Assembly (NCBI GenBank): GCA_046538375.1
Contig: JBKHJA010000127.1
Coordinates: forward strand, 1 to 5,651
Source: JBKHJA01 sp046538375
Lineage (GTDB): Bacteria > Acidobacteriota > Aminicenantia > Aminicenantales > Aminicenantaceae
Length of the DNA: 5,651 bases
Direction: 5' to 3'
Shown: in pieces, positions 1 to 5,651 of the stretch
Numbering within the stretch: position 1 is the first letter of the stretch
Layout: every line of letters starts with the position of its first letter
Translations under genes and position numbers: made by a program
Notes under the pieces: generated by a model
Database searches by the model: none
The model's input: only the letters and a program-made list of their open reading frames with translations
What the model was told of the DNA's origin: nothing

Positions 1-977
1 ACCTCTTTCGCTTTCTGTCCATACCAGATTTTATCCGCTGGCTGGTTATAAACACTGCCAAACACTGTCCAATCTCTTTGCGAACAGGGCAGAATTTCTC
101 CGGTGGGATAAAGGGAAAGAACGTATCGATCAAAAGCACAGGGGCTCTTTCTCTTAGCGCCGTTCATCATAGAAAGAAGGTCAGACCAATAAAAATTTTT
201 GGTCATAAATCCCCGGGCTAATTTCTTCTCTATCAAGTCTTTAAACTTTTCTCTTTCCTCTTCGCTGAATGAGAGTTTCTGTTTGTCCTGGATATTGAAA
301 AATTCATCAAACGCAAGCGGCTGAAAAAGAACAGACACTCCCAGGCCTTCAGCCAGCTTTTCGATTTCATCGATTTCACCGAGATTCAGGGGCTGGATCA
401 CTGTTCCTATACTCACTTTCAGGCGGCTGTCCCCTGTCAAATGTCTGAGCCTCTGGATAGTCTCCAGAGACTGCTCAAATCCGCCCTTAATCCCCCTAAT
501 CCGATCATGAGTCGCCCCTATCCCGTCCAGGGAAACATTCACTTCCAAGGAATTGAGCTGATCAAGATCCAAGATTTCAAGAATTTCTCGTATGCGTTTT
601 TCTACCCTTCCGGGACCAAAGCCGTTGGTGGATATCCACAGCCTTTTTAATTTCGGACAAGAATCCTGGATGGTTCGGCATATCTCAGCCAAGTCCTTCC
701 GCAAAGTGGGCTCCCCCCCGTGAACATTGACATCTTCCACTTTGGAAAATAAAGGGCTGGAGAAGACTTGGCGAATCTTCTCCAGGCTGATCTCATTCTC
801 TGTCTCCTTTTTCCACCGGAAGCACATGATGCATCTGGCATTGCACCGGTCACAGACGGGGAATTGAATCATTCTTGGCTTGGGCGTCAATAAGAAATCG
901 CAAAGATGGTAGCGAACTCCCTCTATCATATAGTAAGGGAATTGAATCAATTGTCTTAAACCGTTACTCACTGCCAT
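1..977 (-). CDS. Radical SAM/SPASM-type protein, 3' end cut by the window edge
   Basis: The reading frame is open for 325 codons from ATG 977 to the left edge, with no stop; the C-terminus is missing. The radical SAM cluster motif is C45-NAR-C49-IM-C52, which binds the 4Fe-4S cluster that cleaves S-adenosylmethionine. The SAM-contacting GGEPTL motif follows at residues 87-92, then strand-like segments ending in STNGF and VNVSLDG. Near the break, C280 and C298 (context YPTGEILPC) resemble the start of a SPASM or twitch auxiliary cluster domain. SPASM proteins modify peptides, sulfatases or sugars, and nothing here identifies the substrate. Start choice: GAAGGG at 984-979 lies 1 base from ATG 977 but 7 bases from GTG 971, so GTG 971 may be the real start, two codons shorter. 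The gene follows the 342-bp spacer with the palindromic element, so it may be expressed separately from the four upstream genes. The class call is strong; the specific function is unknown. Confidence 0.9.
   Translation of the reverse strand, partial: MAVSNGLRQLIQFPYYMIEGVRYHLCDFLLTPKPRMIQFPVCDRCNARCIMCFRWKKETENEISLEKIRQVFSSPLFSKVEDVNVHGGEPTLRKDLAEICRTIQDSCPKLKRLWISTNGFGPGRVEKRIREILEILDLDQLNSLEVNVSLDGIGATHDRIRGIKGGFEQSLETIQRLRHLTGDSRLKVSIGTVIQPLNLGEIDEIEKLAEGLGVSVLFQPLAFDEFFNIQDKQKLSFSEEEREKFKDLIEKKLARGFMTKNFYWSDLLSMMNGAKRKSPCAFDRYVLSLYPTGEILPCSQRDWTVFGSVYNQPADKIWYGQKAKE
859..949. repeat. 13-bp direct repeat within the radical SAM/SPASM gene
   Basis: GGGAATTGAATCA occurs at 859-871 and 937-949, exactly 78 bp apart, so both copies are read in the same frame and encode IQFP (residues 11-14 and 37-40). 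Recombination between them would remove 26 codons without a frameshift, including the region between the start and the cluster motif. It may be coincidence. Confidence 0.4.
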
Positions 978-978
978 T

Positions 979-984
979 CCCTTC
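979..984 (-). promoter_or_regulatory. Shine-Dalgarno-like GAAGGG before the radical SAM/SPASM gene
   Basis: On the minus strand the sequence reads GAAGGG, one A, then ATG (977), GCA and GTG (971). Spacing to the GTG is 7 bases, a normal ribosome-binding distance, while spacing to the ATG is only 1 base. This site therefore favours GTG 971 as the start. It is the clearest ribosome-binding-like site seen before any of the five genes. Confidence 0.45.
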
Positions 985-1026
985 TATATATATTTTTTGA
1001 ACTGGATAATCACCGCAAAGACTTTA

Positions 1027-1063
1027 TAAAAATTTTGGTTCATCCGACTTTTCAGTGGGTACC
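1027..1063 (+). repeat. Left outer inverted repeat arm (37 bp)
   Basis: This arm pairs with 1217-1253. The outermost 15 bases, starting TAAAAATTTTGG, are perfectly complementary. Four mismatches fall in the inner 22 positions, and both arms share the block TTTCAGTGGGTA. It is long and well matched for a terminal inverted repeat of a small non-autonomous element. Confidence 0.7.
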
Positions 1064-1073
1064 AGGACAGCAG

Positions 1074-1188
1074 ATGGAAATCAAGGGACACGTTACCGGA
1101 AATTCACCGGAAATTCGGGACATGTACCGATTTTACCAAAATCGGTAACGTGTCCCATGAATTTCCGGTACATGTCCCTGATTTCCAT
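1074..1188. repeat. Inner REP-like palindrome with GGGACAYGT(T)ACCG motifs
   Basis: Ends ATGGAAATCA (1074-1083) and TGATTTCCAT (1179-1188) are exact complements, and the centre is a 9-bp stem (1126-1134 with 1138-1146) around the 3-base loop ACC. Between them are four copies of one motif in two variants. Variant A is GGGACACGTTACCG: plus strand 1085-1098, minus strand 1143-1156. Variant B is GGGACATGTACCG: plus strand 1117-1129, minus strand 1166-1178. Each variant is a perfect match only to the partner that is out of nested order. The left arm is longer because of an 11-bp tandem duplication. Confidence 0.75.
1095..1116 (+). repeat. 11-bp tandem duplication (ACCGGAAATTC twice)
   Basis: ACCGGAAATTC occurs at 1095-1105 and again immediately at 1106-1116 without a mismatch. 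The opposite arm has a single copy as GAATTTCCGGT at 1159-1169. The extra copy therefore looks like a duplication confined to the left arm, as expected from replication slippage in a hairpin-forming region. Confidence 0.8.
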
Positions 1189-1216
1189 TCCTTTCGTAGT
1201 CATTTTATCTAACTTT

Positions 1217-1253
1217 GTTACCCACTGAAATGTCTGAAGAACCAAAATTTTTA
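1217..1253 (-). repeat. Right outer inverted repeat arm (37 bp)
   Basis: This is the reverse-complement partner of 1027-1063, with 33 of 37 positions matching. The block TACCCACTGAAA mirrors the left arm's TTTCAGTGGGTA. Confidence 0.7.
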
Positions 1254-1319
1254 ATCTCTATTCGACTTATTCAGTACTTAAGAATCGGTTCTTTCAGAAA
1301 TATCCTGTATTAAGCTGAA
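1254..1319. other. Spacer after the four-cysteine methyltransferase, no clear terminator
   Basis: This is AT-rich sequence between the methyltransferase stop codon and the palindromic element. Only weak dyads are present, such as AAGAA-CCGA-TTCTT on the minus strand (5-bp stem), with no GC-rich stem followed by a T run. There is no sequence support for an intrinsic terminator here, so read-through into the palindrome and the next gene is possible. No small gene was recognised. Confidence 0.4.
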
Positions 1320-2189
1320 TTATGCCTTTTTGGCCATGACAAAAATAGCTTCTCGGCGATGACTTATCTTACCCCATAAATAAAAAACATTATTCAACAG
1401 CGCTCTCAAAAATGCTCTGGGAGTTCCCTTCAGCACAAGATACTCAGCCTCATCGTTGGCATCAACGGTTGACAGTCTATCTATTCTAAATGAACTCTTT
1501 TCAAGCAGCCTTCTCAGAGTATAAGGAGTGAAATAGGTAAGATGCTCTGGAACATTGGATAAGGGCAACTTCATCCATTTACAAATGATTCTATCCAGCT
1601 GAAAAACTAAACTCTGGTAATTTGGCACTAAAACCATGAATATGCCGTCTTCTTTCAATATTCTTCTGGCCTCAGATAGAAAACGAGAAATATTACTTAT
1701 GTGCTCAAGAAAATCAAAAGCAGTGATAATATCAAAATAATCTTTTGGATAGTTTGCTGTTTCCAAAGTCCCGCTGTATACGTTAAAATGCAGGTGCTCT
1801 TTGCAATACCTTGCGGCGTACTTTGATATTTCAACACCTTGGGCGTGCCAACCCCATTCCCTCGCCACCTCTAAAAAAAAGCCCATTCCGCAACCCACAT
1901 CCAACAATCTTTCGCTTGCCTTTGCTTTTATTTTATTACCTCTTAACAAGTTACGAAAAAAGTTTTTACTGAACTCTCTTTTTTTTTCAGTCCCATACCA
2001 CCTGATAAAATATTCTTTTGAATAAAGATTTTCTGCTTCTGTGCTGGTGGGCTGTGGATTGAGAAAGACCAATCCGCACTCGGGACACCTGGTCAAATTT
2101 AGCTCTATTGAATTCATAAAAACATAGGAACTTTGAATGGTTATTAACTCTGAATTCGAGCAAATTTGACATGGAGTGTTTTCAGGCAT
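1320..2189 (-). CDS. Class I SAM-dependent methyltransferase with N-terminal four-cysteine (zinc-ribbon-like) segment
   Basis: The protein has 289 residues from ATG 2189 to a TAA stop. Cys7-QI-Cys10 and Cys35-PE-Cys38, followed by GLVFLNPQP, form a short N-terminal segment of the zinc-ribbon type often found ahead of methyltransferase domains in sugar and surface-polysaccharide clusters. The Rossmann core follows: motif I LLDVGCGMG (95-103), the acidic ribose-binding residue E120 in GVEIS, and the post-motif FDFLEHI (158-164). It should transfer a methyl group from S-adenosylmethionine to a small molecule or sugar; the acceptor is unknown. There is no signal peptide or membrane helix, so it is probably cytoplasmic. 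It lies 47 bp after the B12-type radical SAM gene. Upstream of the ATG only AAAG-like bases are visible, not a good Shine-Dalgarno site. The gene is notably AT-rich: positions 1681-1740 have 15 G/C in 60. Confidence 0.9.
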   Translation of the reverse strand: MPENTPCQICSNSELITIQSSYVFMNSIELNLTRCPECGLVFLNPQPTSTEAENLYSKEYFIRWYGTEKKREFSKNFFRNLLRGNKIKAKASERLLDVGCGMGFFLEVAREWGWHAQGVEISKYAARYCKEHLHFNVYSGTLETANYPKDYFDIITAFDFLEHISNISRFLSEARRILKEDGIFMVLVPNYQSLVFQLDRIICKWMKLPLSNVPEHLTYFTPYTLRRLLEKSSFRIDRLSTVDANDEAEYLVLKGTPRAFLRALLNNVFYLWGKISHRREAIFVMAKKA

Positions 2190-2236
2190 CTTTGATTCTT
2201 AGAAAATGAATCTTTAGATTAAAATGTTCTCTTTCC

Positions 2237-3715
2237 TTATCTTTGGCTGTCCAAATTTGAAAGAAGGGCCCTGATCGCTAATTTGGCGTTATGCTTGATT
2301 ATAAAAATCAGCAAAGAAAGAATTTTTCCTGTGCCATAGGGCGTAACTAACTTTAATACCTTGAGCCATTTATCCCACTGATTTAAGCAGGGATCCACGA
2401 GACGGTCAAAATGTTTCATCCTGATATGAATTTCATTATAAGTGTTTATCCGGCTCTCTCTGGGATATTCTTGGGTATCGAACACGGGCTCAATATTATG
2501 TGTGCCAAACTGAAGGGCACCATCAAGAGACCTGAGCAGCCTTCCATGTGCTTGAACCCATTCCCAGGCCTTGGTATGAGGATAAGGAACAAAGTAAAAC
2601 CACCAGCCATCGATTCCTTGCTCCTTCACAAAATCAATCGACTTAAGGTCCGCCTCTCTGGTGCTGAGGGGCAGTCCAGTAATAAAAAATCCTCCCACTC
2701 GAATCCCAGCTCGCTTAAGATGTCTTATTCCCTTTACAATGTCTTTTAATTCCTCTCCTTTGTTGATGCTCTCCAATAATTTCTCATCAGCACTCTCAAT
2801 ACCTATCCATACATATCGGCAGCCCGAACGCCTCATTTTTATGGCTAAACTTCCGCTGATTTGGTCGGCTCGAATACCATTTTGACAATTCCAAGGAATG
2901 TTCATCTTATCCAAGATTAAAAGATCGCATATCTCCTCAGCTCTCTTAGAATTTAAAGTGAAGTTGTCATCAACCACAGTAAAACCTGTGCTCTGATATT
3001 CCAGCTTGGCATGGTGCAATTCCTCCAATACTCTCCTCGGAGTATGAATCCGCCATTTGCTCCCCATGATTTTTGGCATGGAGCAGTAAGAACACCGGTA
3101 AGGGCAGCCCCTGCTGGTCAGAAGAGGATATTCGGGCAAACAGCCTCCGTGTTCGCGCACTGAGCTGAAATGATGGTAATCAGGAAAGGGCAGGCTATCC
3201 AGGTCCTGGATGGCATGATATTCTGGATTGTGGGCTAACTCGCCGTTTTGCCAGCATAAAAGGCCCTGGATATTTCTCGTCTTTTTATCTTTTTCTAAAT
3301 CCTCTGCCAATTTGAGGATGGAGTATTCACCCTCTCCCTGGATCCCGAAATCAATTTTATTTTCCTGGATGTACCTAAAGCCATCCAGGGTGATGTGCGG
3401 CCCTCCGGCCAGAGTGATCAATGGGGGTCTTTCTGACCTGATAAATTTAAAGATATGTCTGGATATCTCTGCTGTGTAGGTCTTTACCGAAATTCCGAAA
3501 AGCTGAGGGTCAAACTCATCCACAGCATTGATAATTCTCTCTTCCCATTCACTTCTGGGCATATCAGGATTGGGATCGCCGCAGAATCCCATCTTGATAT
3601 TATTCAAATCCAGAATCCTCACCTGGTGATGGTCTTTCAACACGGCAGACAGATAGCCGAGGCCAGAATTGAGGCCCTTATTTTTACCGGGAGGATCAAC
3701 CAACAAAATTCTCAT
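2237..3715 (-). CDS. B12-binding-domain-type radical SAM protein
   Basis: The protein has 492 residues from ATG 3715 to a TAA stop. The N-terminus (MRILLVDPPG, then AGGPH at 103-107 and GEGE at 127-130) is the Rossmann-like domain typical of cobalamin-binding radical SAM proteins. LPFPD (175-179) leads into the radical SAM domain, with cluster motif C204-PYR-C208-SY-C211. Further family signatures are VVDDNFTLN, GIESADEKLLESINKG and GGFFITGLP. Family members carry out methylations, ring rearrangements and other radical reactions on lipids, sugars, tetrapyrroles and natural products. The classic DxHxxG cobalamin-ligand motif is not visible, so bound B12 is uncertain, or binds base-off without a His ligand. 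A hydrophobic stretch near the end (465-473, ILSLLIFII) within a basic, helix-like tail could touch the membrane. It starts 12 bp after the preceding methyltransferase stop with no good ribosome site, which suggests coupled translation. The substrate is unknown. Confidence 0.9.
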   Translation of the reverse strand: MRILLVDPPGKNKGLNSGLGYLSAVLKDHHQVRILDLNNIKMGFCGDPNPDMPRSEWEERIINAVDEFDPQLFGISVKTYTAEISRHIFKFIRSERPPLITLAGGPHITLDGFRYIQENKIDFGIQGEGEYSILKLAEDLEKDKKTRNIQGLLCWQNGELAHNPEYHAIQDLDSLPFPDYHHFSSVREHGGCLPEYPLLTSRGCPYRCSYCSMPKIMGSKWRIHTPRRVLEELHHAKLEYQSTGFTVVDDNFTLNSKRAEEICDLLILDKMNIPWNCQNGIRADQISGSLAIKMRRSGCRYVWIGIESADEKLLESINKGEELKDIVKGIRHLKRAGIRVGGFFITGLPLSTREADLKSIDFVKEQGIDGWWFYFVPYPHTKAWEWVQAHGRLLRSLDGALQFGTHNIEPVFDTQEYPRESRINTYNEIHIRMKHFDRLVDPCLNQWDKWLKVLKLVTPYGTGKILSLLIFIIKHNAKLAIRALLSNLDSQR

Positions 3716-3727
3716 GACAGGAGCAGA

Positions 3728-4441
3728 CTAGGTGTTCTTACGGCAAACAGCCAGATGCCATTTGGGACATATGGGAGGACCATAATTGATATTTTCGACG
3801 ACCCGAAACCCCCCTTCATGGAGTAAAGAAAAAAATATCTTCTTCGGATAATGATGGATAATTTTCTCCCAGCCAGGATAAACACCTCCATACATCAAAA
3901 TTCGAATCCAGTTCAGAGGATTCTTTCCTAAATAACCAGGATAAAACAGGGCCCATAAAGGATTGCTGTTGGTAGAATCCAGAATCAAAATCCCTTTCTC
4001 TCTCAAAACCCGATAAAATTCAGCCAAGGCTTTCCGGGCTTCTTCAAGATGGCAAAAAAGATCCAAGCCTACCACCAGGTCAAAAGAGCCAGCAGGGAAA
4101 GGGAGTCTATGGGCATCGGCGTTCACCAGCTTCAAGTTCCCTGAGCTGCCTGCATTTTTTTCAGCCAAGACCAACATATCCCTGGAAATATCTGTCAACA
4201 CCACTGTGCGGCCGGCTGATTTCGCTAAGGCCAAGGATAATCTGCCCTTCCCTCCACCCACATCCAGAATAAACCTCAAATCAGGGTATCTATTGATGAT
4301 CCTTAGGGTATCTTCTCTTTTGCGCTTGTAGATCTTAAAGAAAGGATTCCGTCTCTCATCAGGATAGAAATATTGAATGTACTGGCCGCTTCCATAAACA
4401 TCCCTCCCTAATACCTTTCTCTCTCTCTTCTGTTTATCCAC
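3728..4441 (-). CDS. Class I SAM-dependent methyltransferase (Methyltransf_11-like)
   Basis: The protein has 237 residues from a GTG start (4441-4439) to TAG (3730-3728). Motif I is ILDVGGGKG (58-66), the acidic ribose-binding residue is D84 in LTDIS, NADAHRLPF (107-115) is the adenine-side motif, and SFDLVVGLDLFCHL (119-132) is the post-motif region. This is the usual small-molecule methyltransferase fold and length. The C-terminal third (NPLNWIRILMYGGVYPGWEK) probably shapes the acceptor site; the acceptor is not recognisable. The start lies 9 bp after the glycosyltransferase stop, and the next gene begins 12 bp after this one ends, so it is clearly operonic. The next in-frame methionine is residue 89, inside the fold, so no downstream ATG could be the start. 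AGAGATAGG just before the GTG is only a weak ribosome-site match. Confidence 0.9.
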   Translation of the reverse strand: MDKQKRERKVLGRDVYGSGQYIQYFYPDERRNPFFKIYKRKREDTLRIINRYPDLRFILDVGGGKGRLSLALAKSAGRTVVLTDISRDMLVLAEKNAGSSGNLKLVNADAHRLPFPAGSFDLVVGLDLFCHLEEARKALAEFYRVLREKGILILDSTNSNPLWALFYPGYLGKNPLNWIRILMYGGVYPGWEKIIHHYPKKIFFSLLHEGGFRVVENINYGPPICPKWHLAVCRKNT

Positions 4442-4450
4442 CCTATCTCT

Positions 4451-5635
4451 CTATACACGGCTTTTTTTCCGGCGCCATTCTTCTCTGGTCTTTTTATAAT
4501 AGGCAAGAAGTCTAAGAGCCACCTTGGAGACATCGAATTCCTGAGCCCTCATCCTCGCTCCCTCAGAAATCCGAGGAAGATCCTGTTCATTGCTTAAGAC
4601 CTGTATGATCTTTTCTGCCAGAAGCTCTGCTTGTCCTGGTTTGACCAGATATCCGGAAATGCCGTCTTCGATGATTTCTTCAAATCCAGAGCCTGAAGTG
4701 GCGACCACGGCCCCCCCTAAAGCCATGGCTTCAAGGCAGACAAATCCAAAGGCCTCCCATATAGAGGGCAAGACAATGATCTTGGCCAGATTCACCATGG
4801 GAAAAAGCCTCTCCTGGGGCAGATGATCAAAAAAGATCAACCTCTCCTGAAATCCACCAGTCTGATGTCGAATATACTTCCGCATGGATGAGCCTTGACA
4901 GCCCAGATCAGCTCCCACAAATACCGCATGAAGATGGGGGAACCTCTTAAAAACCGGGGGAAGAGCTTGAGCCAAAATGGGAATGCCCTTTCTTTCCTCC
5001 AGTCGTCCAAAGTAGAGAAGAAAATCCTTGTCCATCAGACCCTGGGGAACATCTCTGTCCTTCCCTAACCGGACCACCCGAGACAGGTCCACACTGTTGG
5101 GTATGATTTCCACCCTGGCCGGTTGAATTGCCCATCTCTCCACGGCCACTCTGGCCAATGCTCTGGTGGAGGTGAATATGCCGTCGCTCCGCAGCACCTG
5201 TTTTTTCTCCATCCAGTTGAAAAAAGGGCGGGGTCCCCAAAACACTTTGGAGTTGAGCTGTTCGATCAAGAAATAAGGAGTGGACAGCCGGGTTATCAAA
5301 GGAGCTTTCCTTCTCCTTGCATACCAAAAGGCTTCGCTTTCAAACTCACTGGCCTGAACAATATCAAGATGGCAGGGAAGCCTGGAAATCCTCTTGGCCA
5401 CTGATAAGGAGTGCTTCATCAGCCATAATTCTTTAGGCCTGATCCGGCGGCTCTTGATCCGGTGCACCCAAACCCCGCTTTCCAGGTAGCTTTTCTCCTG
5501 ATCCTGGGTGGCGGTGACCACATGCACCAGGTGACCTAACCTGGCCAAGGCTGAAGCCGTGTTGTGGGTATAGGTTCCGATCCCTCCGCCGTGCGTTTCT
5601 GGAGGATACTCACGGGATATGAAACAGATATTCAT
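4451..5635 (-). CDS. GT4-family (GT-B fold) glycosyltransferase
   Basis: The protein has 394 residues from ATG 5635 to TAG, a normal length for this family. The N-terminal domain opens with MNICFISREYPPETHGGGIG, whose glycine loop (16-20) is the usual acceptor-side motif of GT4 enzymes. The hinge is marked by IIPNSVD (177-183). The nucleotide-sugar domain starts at YFGRLEERKG (208-217) and has the retaining EX7E pair E294 and E302 within WEAFGFVCLE, followed by GSGFEEII and GISGYLV. It should transfer a sugar from a nucleotide donor to a growing glycan or other acceptor at the cytoplasmic face; donor and acceptor are unknown. The charged tail (EEWRRKKSRV) could favour membrane association. 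It is the first gene seen in the run, but only 16 bp upstream are visible and they show no ribosome site or promoter, so more genes probably precede it. It is more GC-rich than the distal genes: 36 G/C in 60 at 5461-5520. Confidence 0.95.
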   Translation of the reverse strand: MNICFISREYPPETHGGGIGTYTHNTASALARLGHLVHVVTATQDQEKSYLESGVWVHRIKSRRIRPKELWLMKHSLSVAKRISRLPCHLDIVQASEFESEAFWYARRRKAPLITRLSTPYFLIEQLNSKVFWGPRPFFNWMEKKQVLRSDGIFTSTRALARVAVERWAIQPARVEIIPNSVDLSRVVRLGKDRDVPQGLMDKDFLLYFGRLEERKGIPILAQALPPVFKRFPHLHAVFVGADLGCQGSSMRKYIRHQTGGFQERLIFFDHLPQERLFPMVNLAKIIVLPSIWEAFGFVCLEAMALGGAVVATSGSGFEEIIEDGISGYLVKPGQAELLAEKIIQVLSNEQDLPRISEGARMRAQEFDVSKVALRLLAYYKKTREEWRRKKSRV

Positions 5636-5651
5636 TACAGAATCACAACGG

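Larger units (their letters stand above)
1027..1253. mobile_element. Nested palindromic MITE/REP-like element, non-coding
   Basis: The 342-bp spacer between two minus-strand genes is mostly filled by a 227-bp two-layer inverted repeat. The outer arms, 1027-1063 and 1217-1253, match at 33 of 37 positions when one is reverse-complemented, including a perfect outermost 15 bp. The inner arms run through 1074-1188. The stretches between outer and inner arms are unequal (10 bp on the left, 28 bp on the right), so the two layers may have separate origins. It has no coding potential and no transposase is nearby, so any movement would need an enzyme encoded elsewhere. No clear target-site duplication was seen. 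GGGACA-type palindromes are familiar to me from REP-like intergenic repeats of environmental bacteria, but the family was not confirmed. As RNA from the minus strand it would fold into a long hairpin between the fourth and fifth genes. Confidence 0.6.

Noticed and set aside
441..853. Short open frames at 441-650 (+) and 647-853 (-)
   Set aside because: Both overlie the uninterrupted radical SAM/SPASM frame, which has clear cluster and GGEP motifs. Their translations show no recognisable domain.
978..1021. Possible promoter (TTGCGG and TATATA on the minus strand) before the radical SAM/SPASM gene
   Set aside because: Box spacing is 20 bases or more, and the -10-like box would lie almost on the start codon and ribosome site. 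Not enough to call.
1027..1253. CRISPR array or riboswitch as an explanation for the repeats
   Set aside because: The repeats are inverted and nested or interleaved, without regularly spaced direct repeats and unique spacers. No known riboswitch core was recognised.
2190..2236. Small dyads (GATTC/GAATC and AATCT/AGATT) and an AT-rich promoter-like stretch in the 47-bp spacer
   Set aside because: The stems are only 5 bp and AT-rich. The TTGGAC and TTTAAT boxes on the minus strand are about 25 bases apart, too far for a standard promoter.
2411..2885. Plus-strand open frames opposite the B12-type radical SAM gene
   Set aside because: They are antisense to a well-supported coding region, have no family motif and no ribosome site I could support.
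3455..3826. 123-codon plus-strand frame spanning the junction of the radical SAM and methyltransferase genes
   Set aside because: It is antisense to two genes with intact motifs, and the protein looks like a random translation.
4947..5327. 126-codon minus-strand frame inside the glycosyltransferase
   Set aside because: It is an alternate frame of the same strand within a gene whose GT4 motifs run through it; low-complexity Gly/Ser/Gln-rich translation.

Overview
This is a bacterial accessory locus with five protein genes, all on the minus strand. The organism cannot be named from 5.6 kb. Two oxygen-sensitive radical SAM enzymes fit an anaerobic or microaerophilic bacterium, and the overall look (mid-range GC, surface-glycan type genes, a REP/MITE-like palindrome) fits an environmental Gram-negative or candidate-phylum bacterium. 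That is inference, not a call.

In transcription order (right to left) the genes are: a GT-B fold glycosyltransferase of the GT4 type (5635-4451); a class I SAM methyltransferase (4441-3728); a B12-binding-type radical SAM protein (3715-2237); and a second class I methyltransferase with an N-terminal four-cysteine zinc-ribbon-like segment (2189-1320). A 342-bp spacer follows, then the first 325 codons of a radical SAM protein with a SPASM-like cysteine region (977 down to 1) that runs off the left edge. The first three spacers are 9, 12 and 47 bp, so the first four genes look like one operon. Its promoter lies beyond the right edge.

The joint role is most plausibly the building and modification of a glycan or glycosylated metabolite: sugar transfer by the glycosyltransferase, methylation by the two methyltransferases, and radical chemistry by one or both radical SAM proteins. 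No substrate can be read from the sequence.

The most unusual part is the 342-bp spacer. It holds a nested palindromic element (1027-1253) with 37-bp outer inverted repeats around an inner REP-like palindrome. The inner palindrome is built from two variants of a GGGACAYGT(T)ACCG motif in the order A+ B+ A- B-. The perfect complements are therefore interleaved rather than nested, and one arm also carries an 11-bp tandem duplication. No RNA gene, CRISPR array, transposase gene or convincing intrinsic terminator was seen.
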